Below, in pieces: positions 1-10,061 of a stretch of 41,806 bases of DNA; positions within the stretch are counted from its first letter, which is position 1; each line of letters starts with the position of its first letter. The translations under genes and the position numbers were made by a program. The DNA comes from Gammaproteobacteria bacterium (GTDB lineage: Bacteria; Pseudomonadota; Gammaproteobacteria; Pseudomonadales; Pseudohongiellaceae). Location: assembly GCA_018698975.1 (NCBI GenBank), contig JABIPQ010000043.1:1-41806 (forward strand), read 5' to 3'. Under the pieces are notes generated by a model. The model did not search any database and was not told where the DNA came from. It worked only from the letters and a program-made list of their open reading frames with translations.

Positions 1-210
1 GAAGCTTCAGTTCCGAAGCAGGTTGCTGCGTTCTTCGCGGTTGAAACCGCTCCTACAGGGGATAGCGGAACTTTGTAGAAAGGACTTTGCCTGTATGGAT
101 GTAGGTAAGGGGTGAGAGCAGGAGTGGAAGCTTCAGTTCCGAAGCAGGGTGCTGTGTTCTTCGCGGTTGAAACCGCTCCTACAGGGGATAGCGAAACTAT
201 TTAGGAGGGA
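1..210. repeat. Tandem pair of REP-like repeats, 126-bp period
   Basis: Two near-identical copies begin at 1 and 127. Each carries a small perfect palindrome, GCGGTTGAAACCGC, at 37-50 and 163-176, followed by a CTCCTACAG tail. This GTAGGAGCGG...CCGC arrangement resembles the REP palindromes scattered between genes in Pseudomonas, Stenotrophomonas and related bacteria. Similarity holds for about 75-80 bp, then decays. A second short dyad (GGGACTTCAGTCCC, 208-221) follows copy 2. It lies downstream of the minus-strand ferredoxin gene. The family assignment is from memory of the motif, not from a search. Confidence 0.6.
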
Positions 211-285
211 CTTCAGTCCCGAATGAAAAGATTGCTGAATTAGAAATTTCGGATCTAAATGGAAAACGGCAATAAAAAAGAAAAA

Positions 286-1019
<734 letters not shown>

Positions 1020-1192
1020 TCATGGGATTATTGAGGCCGCGATTATACATCAAGGTTCCCTGAATAATCATTTAAGAGGGGTAGACGTCCATAAACAATC
1101 TGTTATTGTTGCCACTGAAGGTCAGTAAGCACTAGCACTATTTGCTAACAACTACTTAACAATAATAATCCAAACGATAAAAAGCACTCTAA

Positions 1193-2560
1193 ATGCAAAG
1201 CAACGAAAAACATGAAAACTGGTCGTCCCGCTGGCTGTTTGTTATGGCTGCGGTTGGTTCATCTGTTGGCCTGGCCAATATTTGGCGCTTCCCCTACACC
1301 ACGGGTGAAAATGGAGGGGGTGCATTTGTTTTTATCTATATCGCTGCGGTATTTTTTCTTGCTCTGCCGCTGGTGATTGGTGAATTCATGCTTGGCAGGC
1401 GAGGTCAGGACTGTCCGCCTGAAGCATTAAAAAAAGTAATCAAGGAAGCCAATGCCAGCCCTTTTTGGGTAATCATCGGCTATATGGGTATTTTTACTGC
1501 GAGCCTCATTCTTTCTTATTACAGCATGATTGGCGGGGAGACTATTTATTATGCATTTGCCAATCTGTTTGGCAATTTCTCCCAGATAAACACTGAAGAA
1601 GCCGCGGCAATTTCCTCAGGTTTTAACGGCAGTTGGTTTACCGTATTGATTGCGCACACAATGTTTATGGGGATAACAGTCACTATCTCTGCCAGAGGTA
1701 TTTCAGGGGGGCTGGAGACGGCAGTTAAATACATGATGCCGATGTTATTCATCATCCTGATTGGCATGGTGGTCTATGCCGCTTTCGCCGGAGAGTTTGC
1801 AACTGCTGTGGCTTATTTATTTACTCCGGATTTCAGTCGTATCACACCGTCAGTAGTTATTGAGGCCTTTGGCCAGGCCTTCTTTTCGGTAAGCGTGGGC
1901 GCCACTACGCTGATGGCATATGGCTCCTATTTATCTAAAAATGATTCAATTACTGATTCGGCAGCAATGGTTGTCACTGCAGACACACTGGTGGCAATTC
2001 TGGCGGGACTGGCAATATTTCCAATCGTCTTTGCTTTCGGTCTTGATGCCGGTGGCGGGCCTGCACTCGTTTTTGAAACGGTGCCGCTGGCTTTCGGCAA
2101 TATGCCGGGTGGCATTATTTTTGGCACCTTATTTTTTGTGCTGCTTGCCTTTGCTGCGATTACCTCCTCAATTTCCATGCTTGAAGTGCCAGTGGCGTGG
2201 CTTGCCAGTAAAGACAACTGGTCCAGAAAAAAATCAGCCATTGTCAGTGGTGTAATTATTTGGCTGATCGGTTTTCTTTCTGTCCTGTCGCTAAATGAGC
2301 TGCAGAATTTTCATCCTCTGACGATGGTCGGCATCGAGGGAACTTTCTTTGACCTGTTTGATTACCTGACCAGTAATATTATGCTGCCGGTGACAGGCTT
2401 GCTTACCGCCTTGTTTGTAGGCTGGGTTGTGCCAAAAGCAATCTCTATGGAGGAGTTGAAAATTCTCCGAGAACATCACTGGTTCCGTGGCTGGATGATT
2501 ATGATGCGCTACGGTGTCACGGCAGTGCTGTTTATTGTTTTCTATAATCTGGTTTTTTAG
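1193..2560 (+). CDS. Neurotransmitter:sodium symporter (NSS) family transporter
   Basis: Inner-membrane protein of 455 residues with about 11-12 hydrophobic segments. The N-terminal GSSVGLANIWRFPY stretch (residues 22-35) is the NSS/SNF family hallmark that forms part of the sodium and substrate sites. GGGAFVFIY and a later GATTLMAYGSYLSK segment also fit the LeuT fold. The family takes up amino acids or related amines with Na+, and the specificity cannot be read from sequence. The next gene encodes a RidA protein 48 bp downstream on the same strand, so a link to amino-acid or imine metabolism is plausible. The ribosome-binding site before the ATG is weak. Confidence 0.93.
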   Translation: MQSNEKHENWSSRWLFVMAAVGSSVGLANIWRFPYTTGENGGGAFVFIYIAAVFFLALPLVIGEFMLGRRGQDCPPEALKKVIKEANASPFWVIIGYMGIFTASLILSYYSMIGGETIYYAFANLFGNFSQINTEEAAAISSGFNGSWFTVLIAHTMFMGITVTISARGISGGLETAVKYMMPMLFIILIGMVVYAAFAGEFATAVAYLFTPDFSRITPSVVIEAFGQAFFSVSVGATTLMAYGSYLSKNDSITDSAAMVVTADTLVAILAGLAIFPIVFAFGLDAGGGPALVFETVPLAFGNMPGGIIFGTLFFVLLAFAAITSSISMLEVPVAWLASKDNWSRKKSAIVSGVIIWLIGFLSVLSLNELQNFHPLTMVGIEGTFFDLFDYLTSNIMLPVTGLLTALFVGWVVPKAISMEELKILREHHWFRGWMIMMRYGVTAVLFIVFYNLVF

Positions 2561-2608
2561 AAAAGCCATTTTTAAAACTGATTAAATACACCAGAAGGAT
2601 AAACAAAG

Positions 2609-3001
2609 ATGGTGCAGTCTCTTGCTTCGAAAAAACTTATTCCCCCAAAATTTAAGTACAGCCAGCTGGTCAAGGCCGGGCCTCATTATTATTGCAGCGG
2701 TTTGATTGCACTTGATAATGAAAGTGGAGAGCTGGTCTCAGGTGGGATCGGTAAAGAAACTGAAAAAATTCTGGAGAACCTTCAGATATTGGCCCATGAA
2801 TTTAATTTAACCTGGGAGCATCTGGCCTTTGCCAGAGTGTTTACTTCTGACTTTGATAATTTTTCAGAATTCAATACTGTGTGGGAAACCCTGTTTAATT
2901 CCCTTGATACCCCGCCGCCCGCAAGAAGCTCATTGGGTGTTAGTGCTTTGCCTCTTAACGCAAGCATAGAAATTGAGTTTACTTTTTATCGGGAAGACTG
3001 A
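2609..3001 (+). CDS. RidA/YjgF-family protein
   Basis: 130-residue cytoplasmic protein of the RidA superfamily, whose archetype hydrolyses reactive enamine/imine intermediates made by PLP enzymes. The C-terminal PPARSSLGVSALPLNASIEIE segment carries the conserved arginine of the active site and the LP...A.IEIE strand. The N-terminal IPPKFKYSQLVKAG is a divergent form of the usual APAAIGPYSQ start, so it may belong to a RidA subgroup other than the archetype. An AGAAGGA site precedes the ATG. It follows the NSS transporter and may be co-transcribed with it. Confidence 0.88.
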   Translation: MVQSLASKKLIPPKFKYSQLVKAGPHYYCSGLIALDNESGELVSGGIGKETEKILENLQILAHEFNLTWEHLAFARVFTSDFDNFSEFNTVWETLFNSLDTPPPARSSLGVSALPLNASIEIEFTFYRED

Positions 3002-3065
3002 ACCAGTAATAAAATAATAGGATGGATGCAGGATGCAAGTTAAAAGTGTTGGTAATAAATGCCAA

Positions 3066-3491
3066 TCAGGCAGGCTTTTGTTTTCGTGTGTCCTCGTCTT
3101 CTACTAGCCAGGCAAGAGCAGTATCAGGATCCTGAAAAATTTTCACTTGCTTGTTTGATAAGGGATTAAAGTTTCTAATCATTTCATAAACTTTAGCCAA
3201 AGTTCTGGCCGGTCCTGAATCTACGAGCAAGGCCAGTTTGGTAACCGTTTCTCTAGCATCATTTGCAATCGTTAGCTTGGAGAGCTCTTTCAGTTCTGAT
3301 GCAGTAATGTTGATGCTGGTTATTGATCTGAAGTCCACCATTTCATTGTATTTCAGATAATCTGGCAAGAACCTTAGCTCTTCCTGATATTTGTTAAATG
3401 CTTTCAGGAAAAGCTTCAGCGAAGCCTCTTCAGGTGCAAAAGTAGTGATAATTACTTTGTTGTCATGATCAATTCTATGTGAAACCAGCAT
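3066..3491 (-). CDS. STAS/SpoIIAA-like protein of unknown function
   Basis: 141-residue protein without signal peptide or membrane segment. The layout resembles SpoIIAA-like/STAS proteins: a strand at VIITTFAP, a YNEMVDFRSI strand, a helix with ELKELSKLTIAN, a KLALLVDSGPARTLAKVYEMI strand-helix unit, and a terminal VKIFQDPDTALAWL motif typical of these proteins. No phosphorylatable anti-sigma-antagonist serine motif is evident. It converges with ridA and lies 43 bp downstream of rsmD on the same strand. The role is unknown; a small-ligand or regulatory role is only inferred from the fold guess. Confidence 0.7.
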   Translation of the reverse strand: MLVSHRIDHDNKVIITTFAPEEASLKLFLKAFNKYQEELRFLPDYLKYNEMVDFRSITSINITASELKELSKLTIANDARETVTKLALLVDSGPARTLAKVYEMIRNFNPLSNKQVKIFQDPDTALAWLVEDEDTRKQKPA

Positions 3492-3534
3492 CTTTAATAC
3501 TTTCTGACTCTATTAGCCCGAACCAAAGTCCACT

Positions 3535-4128
3535 TTAATTTATTAATCGTTCACATACACCATAATACACCTGACCGGCTTTTTTGCTTTTCAGGAATCG
3601 CCAGGATGATGGCAGTTCAATATCTTCAAGAGGGTGGTCGGATTCTAGATAAATAGCACATCCTGGCGCCAGAAAATTGCCTGCGTCCAGCAAACGACAG
3701 CATTCAGGCAGTAAATTTTTACTATACGGCGGGTCAATAAAAACAATGTCATATAAACCTTCATTACTAGGCTGTTCGAGCCAGGACATGCTGTCAGCCA
3801 GAATAATTTTCATGGCAGTGCAATTGAGTAAATCGCAGTTGTCCTGAAGCATTTGCTTTACGCGGGAAGAGTTATCAATAGCAGTAACCGTTGCAGCTCC
3901 CCTGGAGCAGGCTTCATAGGCGAGAGCGCCACTTCCAGCAAAAAGATCCAGGCATCTTGCGCCGATTATTTTTGCCTGCAGCCAGTTAAAAACTGTTTCT
4001 CTGACCCTGTCCGGAGTAGGGCGGAGTGTTTCTACTTCGCTGACAAATGGCAATTTTCGGCTGCGCCATTTTCCGGCAATTATGCGAATGACATTACGGC
4101 TTGTGTTTTTACTGGAACTATTGGTCAT
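3535..4128 (-). CDS. rsmD: 16S rRNA (guanine-966 N2)-methyltransferase
   Basis: 197-residue class I SAM-dependent methyltransferase that modifies G966 of 16S rRNA during 30S assembly. It has RIIAGKWRSRKLPF near the N terminus, the RPTPDRVRETVFNWL segment, SAM motif I DLFAGSGALAYEA, and the catalytic DPPY motif in VFIDPPYSKN. All are diagnostic for RsmD. It is divergent from ftsY, the classical arrangement in gammaproteobacteria, with a 177-bp shared upstream region. Confidence 0.96.
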   Translation of the reverse strand: MTNSSSKNTSRNVIRIIAGKWRSRKLPFVSEVETLRPTPDRVRETVFNWLQAKIIGARCLDLFAGSGALAYEACSRGAATVTAIDNSSRVKQMLQDNCDLLNCTAMKIILADSMSWLEQPSNEGLYDIVFIDPPYSKNLLPECCRLLDAGNFLAPGCAIYLESDHPLEDIELPSSWRFLKSKKAGQVYYGVCERLIN

Positions 4129-4305
4129 TTAAGTCAATTATTAATACTGTGGAGAATGGTCAAGGCTCTGCCAGATATCCCCTAGTTTTGGGAGTATGCA
4201 GTACTATTGTGCCAGATTTTCTATGGTATAGCAGTGGCAGTGCTGATAGGATAGCGACCCTCAATAACACCATCAGAATGCAACAGAAATATCAGAGATT
4301 CCTTA

Positions 4306-5310
4306 ATGTTTGGATTTGGCAAAAAGAACCAGGACCAGATAGAAAAGCCCCAGCAAGCAGATCAACAGGATGCCCCAAAAGCGTCCTTTTTTAATCGCTT
4401 GCGCTCTGGTTTACAAAAAACCCGAAGCAATCTTGGCGAAGGTTTGCTCACTCTGCTGGCCGGCAAGAAAGCAATTGATGCTGAGTTGCTTGAAGCGCTG
4501 GAAAACCAACTGCTGATTGCAGATGTAGGAATCGAAGCAACAACAAGCATTATTGATGATCTCACTGCCAGCCTGAAACGCAATCAGCTTCAGGATTCCG
4601 GTGCCTTATATGAAGCTTTGCAGGGAAAGTTGCAGGAATTACTGCTGCCCTGTGAAAAGCCCCTGGAAATTCCAAAAGGCACAGGCAAACCCTTTGTGAT
4701 TTTGATGGTGGGCGTGAATGGTGTTGGTAAAACCACAACCATTGGCAAGCTGGCACGCAAGTTCCAGGATGAGAAACTCTCTGTCATGTTGGCTGCGGGT
4801 GATACTTTCAGAGCGGCGGCAGTTGAGCAGCTTCAGGTTTGGGGAGAGAGACATGATGTCCCGGTTGTGGCCCAGCATACAGGGGCTGACAGTGCATCAG
4901 TAATTTACGATGCTTACGAATCTGCTGTGGCCAAGAAAGTCGATGTATTGATTGCGGATACTGCAGGGCGGCTCCATAACAAGGATAACCTGATGCAGGA
5001 GCTGGAAAAGGTTATCAGGGTCCTGAAGAAGCTGGATGAAGATATACCCCAGGAAGTGATGCTGGTACTTGATGCCGGGACTGGCCAAAATGGACTAAGC
5101 CAGGCTGAACATTTTGGAAAAGCAGTAAACGTAACCGGCCTGACTTTGACCAAGCTTGATGGCACTGCCAAGGGCGGGATGATTTTCGCCATCGCCAAGC
5201 ACTTTGGTTTACCTATCCGATTTATTGGTATAGGTGAAAAAGCGGATGATCTGAGACCATTCTCGGCTCGTGATTTTGTAATGGCCCTTTTTGATCAAGG
5301 GCAGGAGTAG
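4306..5310 (+). CDS. ftsY: Signal recognition particle receptor FtsY
   Basis: 334-residue SRP receptor GTPase that docks ribosome-nascent-chain complexes at the membrane. The acidic A domain is very short (about 30-40 residues), unlike the long E. coli one. The N domain follows. The G domain has GVNGVGKTTT (about residues 137-146), DTFRAAAVEQL, DTAGRLHNKDNLM, TKLDGTAKGG and the closing GIGEKADDLRPF. The MFGFGKKN start is typical for short FtsY proteins, although the upstream ribosome-binding site is poor. It heads the ftsY-ftsE-ftsX cluster. Confidence 0.97.
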   Translation: MFGFGKKNQDQIEKPQQADQQDAPKASFFNRLRSGLQKTRSNLGEGLLTLLAGKKAIDAELLEALENQLLIADVGIEATTSIIDDLTASLKRNQLQDSGALYEALQGKLQELLLPCEKPLEIPKGTGKPFVILMVGVNGVGKTTTIGKLARKFQDEKLSVMLAAGDTFRAAAVEQLQVWGERHDVPVVAQHTGADSASVIYDAYESAVAKKVDVLIADTAGRLHNKDNLMQELEKVIRVLKKLDEDIPQEVMLVLDAGTGQNGLSQAEHFGKAVNVTGLTLTKLDGTAKGGMIFAIAKHFGLPIRFIGIGEKADDLRPFSARDFVMALFDQGQE

Positions 5311-5339
5311 ACTGCACCCGAATCCGGGCCTGTTAGCAG

Positions 5340-6011
5340 ATGATTAAGTTTGACAGTGTTAGCAAGCGTTATCCTGGCGGCCACGAAGCACTGACCAATA
5401 TCGATTTTCACCTGCAGGAAGGTGAATTCGCCTTTCTCACCGGTCATTCTGGTGCCGGAAAAAGTACCCTGCTTAAGCTCATTATGCTCATGGAAAAAGC
5501 CAGTACTGGCCAGGTTTTCGTGAATGGGAAAAACCTGAATCGTCTATCACGACGTCACATTCCTTTTTTTCGTCGCAACATAGGAGTGGTATTTCAAGAC
5601 CATCAATTGTTGTTCGACCGCAACGTTTTTGAGAATGTTGCCTTACCTCTCCTGATTGCGGGCTATGACAACCGGGATGCAGCCCGACGAGTAAGAGCTG
5701 CGCTGGACAAGGTCGGCCTGTTAAAAAAGGAAAACCAGAATCCCGTTGCGCTCTCCGGTGGCGAGCAGCAGCGCGTAGGCATAGCCAGGGCAGTAGTTAA
5801 TAAGCCGGTTTTATTACTGGCGGATGAGCCGACAGGAAATCTGGATCCGGAATTATCCGCAGAAATCATGAACCTGTTTGAACAGTTTAATCAGGTTGGC
5901 ACCAGTGTCCTGATTGCGACCCATGACCTTGGACTGATCGATAAAGACAGACATCGAGTTTTAACGCTTGATCGTGGCACCCTGGTGTCAGAAGAAGAAA
6001 GATCAAAATGA
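5340..6011 (+). CDS. ftsE: Cell division ATP-binding protein FtsE
   Basis: 223-residue ABC ATPase that works with FtsX at the divisome to activate peptidoglycan hydrolases. Walker A is GHSGAGKST, the Q-loop lies in VFQDHQLL, the signature is LSGGEQQRV, Walker B is [13 protein letters not shown] and the switch histidine is in IATHD. It starts 29 bp after ftsY and overlaps ftsX by four bases (ATGA), so stoichiometric coupling of FtsE and FtsX is likely. Confidence 0.97.
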   Translation: MIKFDSVSKRYPGGHEALTNIDFHLQEGEFAFLTGHSGAGKSTLLKLIMLMEKASTGQVFVNGKNLNRLSRRHIPFFRRNIGVVFQDHQLLFDRNVFENVALPLLIAGYDNRDAARRVRAALDKVGLLKKENQNPVALSGGEQQRVGIARAVVNKPVLLLADEPTGNLDPELSAEIMNLFEQFNQVGTSVLIATHDLGLIDKDRHRVLTLDRGTLVSEEERSK

Positions 6012-7003
6012 CAAAAAAGCAGCCCACACAAAAAAACAAACCAATGCAGGCGCATTCCAGGGCTGGTGGGGAAAAACCTCCTGGTCACTCATGGTTCAAG
6101 CAATATTTCCAGCAACACCAGTCCGTGGCAGTAGACAGTTTATCGCGTCTACTTCAGGAGCCGGGATCCAGTATCCTGACATGGTCAGTGATCGGCATCG
6201 CCCTTGCGCTACCCTTATGCCTGTTGCTGTTTTTGCAAAACCTGCAGCAGTTAAACACCAGTCTTGATGATGCCAGTAATATTTCATTGTTCATGTCAGC
6301 GAATATCAGTGAGGACGAACTTGCAGAGTCTCAGGTACAAATTATGGCCATGGCAGAAGTCGAGGCTGTTTCATTAATCACCGCCGAGCAGGCGCTGACA
6401 GAATTCCAGACAACATCCGGCTTTGGCGATGCACTCGAAGGTCTTGATGAGAATCCTCTGCCAGCGCTACTCATTGTTACTCCGGCTTTGGAAGAATTTG
6501 ATTTGTTGCCTGTGCTTGCCAGCACGCTGGCAGGGATGGAAGGGGTAGATTCAGCTCAGATAGACCTGGAGTGGATGCGCAGACTCTATGGCATTATTGC
6601 ACTGGCAGAACGGATCACTGCAGGATTGGCCCTGTTGCTGAGCCTGGGTGTTGTTCTTGCAGTGGGCAACACTGTGCGTCTGGCGATCGAAAACCGGCGT
6701 GATGAAATTGTTGTGGTGAAACTGGTAGGTGGCACTGATGCCTATGTTTCACGACCATTTCTTTACACGGGTATCTGGTTTGGCGTGGGAGGCGGCATGA
6801 TTGCCGGGATACTAGCCATTACTGCTTTTGTGCTGCTGTCCGGACCTTTTACAGGGCTAATGGCCTTGTATGACAGTGAGTTCAGTCTTTCCTGGCTCGG
6901 CGTAAGTGACTTGCTTACCTTGTTGATCATAGCCGGAAGCCTTGGTTTAGCAGGGGCCTGGTTGTCGGTTATAAGGCATCTTAAGCAGATTGAGCCTAGA
7001 TAG
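6008..7003 (+). CDS. ftsX: Cell division protein FtsX
   Basis: 331-residue integral membrane partner of FtsE. A basic cytoplasmic N terminus of about 50 residues precedes the first membrane helix (about 56-78). A large periplasmic loop follows (NISLFMSANISEDEL onward), the part that contacts EnvC-type activators. Three C-terminal membrane helices include the conserved RRDEIVVVKLVGGTDAYVSRPFLYTG region. In many relatives rpoH follows ftsX. Here the next plus-strand gene is a multicopper oxidase. Confidence 0.95.
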   Translation: MTKKQPTQKNKPMQAHSRAGGEKPPGHSWFKQYFQQHQSVAVDSLSRLLQEPGSSILTWSVIGIALALPLCLLLFLQNLQQLNTSLDDASNISLFMSANISEDELAESQVQIMAMAEVEAVSLITAEQALTEFQTTSGFGDALEGLDENPLPALLIVTPALEEFDLLPVLASTLAGMEGVDSAQIDLEWMRRLYGIIALAERITAGLALLLSLGVVLAVGNTVRLAIENRRDEIVVVKLVGGTDAYVSRPFLYTGIWFGVGGGMIAGILAITAFVLLSGPFTGLMALYDSEFSLSWLGVSDLLTLLIIAGSLGLAGAWLSVIRHLKQIEPR

Positions 7004-7063
7004 AATTATTGATAGCACCTGGGTTACGCAGGTAATTCGCCACTTTACCGATAATTGATGATC

Positions 7064-7077
7064 TTGTGATACATCAA
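7064..7077. promoter_or_regulatory. Candidate FNR/Anr half-consensus box before the multicopper oxidase
   Basis: TTGTGATACATCAA matches 8 of the 10 defined positions of the FNR/Anr consensus TTGAT-N4-ATCAA. Its centre is about 98 bp before the oxidase ATG. A second TTGAT lies just upstream at 7055-7059. An Anr gene is present in this window at 36773-37513. Two mismatches make this a weak call. Confidence 0.3.
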
Positions 7078-7168
7078 ACTGACATTCACAGAACCTGCTT
7101 TATCATGACGAGAAATTTATAGCTCTATCCGAAAGACAATAAACGCGCTTTATCGAGGGTAAGTCTGA

Positions 7169-8650
7169 ATGAAGTATTTAGTGAACTGTGCAGCACAATT
7201 TTCATTTACGATTTTCCTGTCTCTTGCGCTTTTATCTGGATGTACAAGCACTGGGCAGGGGTCCTCATCCTCTCAAATGCCAGCGCTGGAGATACCCTCT
7301 TTACGGGCAAGCCAGGTCTCACAGCCGGAGGGCTGGAATGACGATGTGGCCTTAACGATTCCAGTTGATCTGAACCCTGACCCCAATATTCTTGAAATAA
7401 ACCTGGAAGCAAAAATTACCAACATGGAAATTATGCCGGGGAAAATCACGCCGGTTTGGACCTATGGCGGATCCTTACCAGGACCACTTATCAGGGCAAA
7501 AGTGGGTGACATGGTAATTATTCATTTCAAAAATAATTTGCCTGATTCCACCAGTATTCACTGGCATGGTTTGCGAGTGCCTAACAATATGGACGGAGTA
7601 CCAGGTGTTACTCAGGACCCGGTTGATGTAGGTGATGAATTTACTTATGACTTTGTGCTGCAGGACGCTGGCACATTCTGGTATCACCCGCATATTAATT
7701 CTGCTGCGCAAGTTGGCTGGGGAATGTATGGGCCGCTAATAGTGGAAGACCCCAACGACCCGAAAGAATTTGGTGATGACCTGGTGCTGGTGTATTCCGA
7801 TATGAGTCTGGACGAGGATGGCCAGTTCTTGCCTCCGGATGTTGGCGGTGCATTCAGTGACCTGTTCGGACGTGAAGGAAATATAATTTTGGTGAACGGC
7901 AAAGTGCAGCCAAAATTGAAAGTGCGTAAAGGCAAGCAACAGCGCTGGCGCGTGATTAATGCGGCCAGAACCCGATATTACACAATTCGCTACAAGCGTC
8001 AGCCCTTGATCAGGCTGGGCGGAGACAGTGGTCTGGCGGAACACACTGAAACCCTGGATCAAATCAAACTGGTTCCTTCGGAGCGTACCGACTTTGTTTT
8101 TACTCCCCATGATGAGCCCGGCACAGTTGACTGGCTCAGGTGGTATCCAACAGAGCGTGGTTATGGCAGCACCTTTAACCGCTTTTCTGAAGAGATGATG
8201 GAAATTGAAACAGTTGATGAGCCAGCTGTCCTTCCTGAAACCATTCCTTATGCGCTACGCACCATTGAGCCCATAGATATTACTGGGGCCAAGGACGTGC
8301 TAATAGACCTGACGATTACTTTCCCGGATGACAATAGCGTTGAAATGGGAATCAATGGTATTCCTTTCTGGGACTCCAGCCCTCTTTTGGGCAGGATTGG
8401 TGAAACCCAGGTCTGGACTGTTCGCAATGACACAGATTTCAATCATCCTTTTCATTTGCATGGATACTTTTTCCAGGTACTGGATGAAAATCGCGTCCCG
8501 GAATGGAAAGACTCCGTCGATATCCCGGTGCGCACCGAGCTCAAACTGGCTGTACGTTTTGATGAACGCCCAGGTACCTGGATGTATCACTGTCATATCC
8601 TGGATCATGCTGAAGTTGGTATGATGGGAACCCTCAGGATTGATCCCTGA
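7169..8650 (+). CDS. Three-domain multicopper oxidase, predicted lipoprotein
   Basis: 493-residue laccase/CueO-type oxidase that would couple substrate oxidation to four-electron reduction of O2. The four copper motifs are intact: HWHG (131-134), WYHPH (171-175), HPFHLHG, and HCHILDHAEVGMM (474-486), with Cys475 as T1 ligand and Met485 in the axial position. The N terminus has a hydrophobic stretch ending in LLSGC (Cys25), a lipobox, so it is probably membrane-anchored on the periplasmic side. No methionine-rich CueO-like insert is visible, so metal detoxification is not indicated and the substrate is open. A GAGGG site precedes the ATG. No copper chaperone or efflux gene adjoins it. Confidence 0.92.
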   Translation: MKYLVNCAAQFSFTIFLSLALLSGCTSTGQGSSSSQMPALEIPSLRASQVSQPEGWNDDVALTIPVDLNPDPNILEINLEAKITNMEIMPGKITPVWTYGGSLPGPLIRAKVGDMVIIHFKNNLPDSTSIHWHGLRVPNNMDGVPGVTQDPVDVGDEFTYDFVLQDAGTFWYHPHINSAAQVGWGMYGPLIVEDPNDPKEFGDDLVLVYSDMSLDEDGQFLPPDVGGAFSDLFGREGNIILVNGKVQPKLKVRKGKQQRWRVINAARTRYYTIRYKRQPLIRLGGDSGLAEHTETLDQIKLVPSERTDFVFTPHDEPGTVDWLRWYPTERGYGSTFNRFSEEMMEIETVDEPAVLPETIPYALRTIEPIDITGAKDVLIDLTITFPDDNSVEMGINGIPFWDSSPLLGRIGETQVWTVRNDTDFNHPFHLHGYFFQVLDENRVPEWKDSVDIPVRTELKLAVRFDERPGTWMYHCHILDHAEVGMMGTLRIDP

Positions 8651-8709
8651 AGCACCAAGCTGGTACTGGCAGTTAGTAATTCAGAGCAAATCATCAAGGA
8701 GCATTGGCC

Positions 8710-9288
8710 GTGTCATTATCCCGTTGCGCCTGGGCAGGCGATGACCCCCTGTATCAGAAATATCATGACAAGGAATGGGGTGTGCCCTTGCACTCAGATA
8801 AGAAGCTGTTTGAGTTTCTTATTCTTGAGGGCATGCAAGCCGGCCTGAGCTGGATCACGATATTGAAAAAAAGACAGGCTTTTCGTGAGGCTTTCGACGG
8901 CTTTGATTTCAATAAAGTGGCAAAGTACCAGGACAGGAAAATTGAACAGTTACTTGATAATCCGGGCATCATTCGCAACAAATTAAAAGTTAATGCTGCT
9001 GTGACCAACGCCCAGGCCTTTATCAGGATCAGGAAAGAATTTGGTACCTTTAATAAGTATATTTGGCAATTTGTAGATCACCAGCCCCTGCAGAATTCCT
9101 GGAAAAATTTGCAGGAAATGCCTGCTAAAACCCCTCTGGCGGAAACCATTACCCGAGATCTTAAAAAAAGAGGTTTCAGTTTTGTCGGGCCAACTATTGT
9201 TTATTCCCATATGCAGGCCACCGGGATGGTCAATGATCACACAAGGGACTGCTTTCGCCATCAGGAAATAAGAGAGCTATCAAAGTAA
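8710..9288 (+). CDS. tag: DNA-3-methyladenine glycosylase I
   Basis: Base-excision repair glycosylase that removes 3-methyladenine. CAWAGDDPLYQKYHDKEWG at the N terminus and the FEFLILEGMQAGLSWITIL segment are diagnostic. The C-terminal FVGPTIVYSHMQATGMVNDHTRDCFRH region holds the zinc-binding Cys/His ligands with the N-terminal Cys. A longer reading could begin at a TTG at 8704. However, AAGGAG ends at 8701, leaving two bases to the TTG and eight to the GTG at 8710, so the GTG is preferred. The resulting protein is 192 residues, normal for Tag. It is convergent with the next gene, 7 bp apart. Confidence 0.96.
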   Translation: MSLSRCAWAGDDPLYQKYHDKEWGVPLHSDKKLFEFLILEGMQAGLSWITILKKRQAFREAFDGFDFNKVAKYQDRKIEQLLDNPGIIRNKLKVNAAVTNAQAFIRIRKEFGTFNKYIWQFVDHQPLQNSWKNLQEMPAKTPLAETITRDLKKRGFSFVGPTIVYSHMQATGMVNDHTRDCFRHQEIRELSK

Positions 9289-9295
9289 TCGGTAT

Positions 9296-9901
9296 TTATT
9301 GGTTGGTAGAGGTGTTTTCAGGGTTTAGACCTTTGAAGCCCTGATAATGTTTTCTGATTGCGATCATGTCCTGATCCAGATCGCCAGTGGGCTTGAACTC
9401 TCCTATTATGCGCAGCTGTTTATTTTCAGCATCGATAGCAGCCATCAGAATAGGCACCTCGGCCTTTTCGGCGATACGGTAAAATCCGGTTTTCCACTGA
9501 GTTACCCTGCCTCTGGTGCCTTCAGGGGGTATGCAAAGGATGATTTGCGGGTTTTCCTCCAGCATTAAGACCATTTTATCAACCATCTTGTAAGCTTTTG
9601 TGCGGTTAACCGGAATACCACCAAACCAAAGCATTACTCTGCCAATGAAGGGAGGAAAAAGAGTGTGTTTGCCCATCCAGCGAATATCCATGCGCAAATG
9701 AAAGGCCGTGACCATCAGCAACAGGAAGTCCCAGTTACTGGTATGAGGTGCCCCTATAAATATAAAAGGGGGGGCTGGCAGGGATTGAGCATGGACTTGC
9801 CACCCCTTTAACTTAAGCCAGCAATTGGAAAGAAATCGTAGGGCGGGAGTAATTATAGGCGTTGAAAAGACAGACCGTTGCATACTCAGGCATACTTCCA
9901 T
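9296..9901 (-). CDS. PlsC-like glycerophosphate acyltransferase family protein
   Basis: 201-residue member of the lysophosphatidate acyltransferase superfamily. The family HX4D motif is present in modified form in PHTSNWDF (His and Asp four residues apart). The IPVNR motif is intact, and FPPEGTRGR-like CIPPEGTRGR follows. Together these fit the small PlsC-like group found near lipid genes in gammaproteobacteria. It has one hydrophobic N-terminal part and is likely a peripheral inner-membrane protein. The exact acyl acceptor cannot be told. It is transcribed away from a 661-bp gene-free region. Confidence 0.85.
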   Translation of the reverse strand: MEVCLSMQRSVFSTPIITPALRFLSNCWLKLKGWQVHAQSLPAPPFIFIGAPHTSNWDFLLLMVTAFHLRMDIRWMGKHTLFPPFIGRVMLWFGGIPVNRTKAYKMVDKMVLMLEENPQIILCIPPEGTRGRVTQWKTGFYRIAEKAEVPILMAAIDAENKQLRIIGEFKPTGDLDQDMIAIRKHYQGFKGLNPENTSTNQ

Positions 9902-10061
9902 TTGTGATGCTGGTTAGCTGCTGTCAGCAGCTCAGGAATGATAAATGTAAACACTTACTCACCTTAATAATCACTAAATTTAGGAGATTTCATCAGGGCC
10001 ATAATAATAATTATCAACCCTGAGTGTGCTTGTCAGGGCGTGCAGGAGTGAAATTCAAGCA

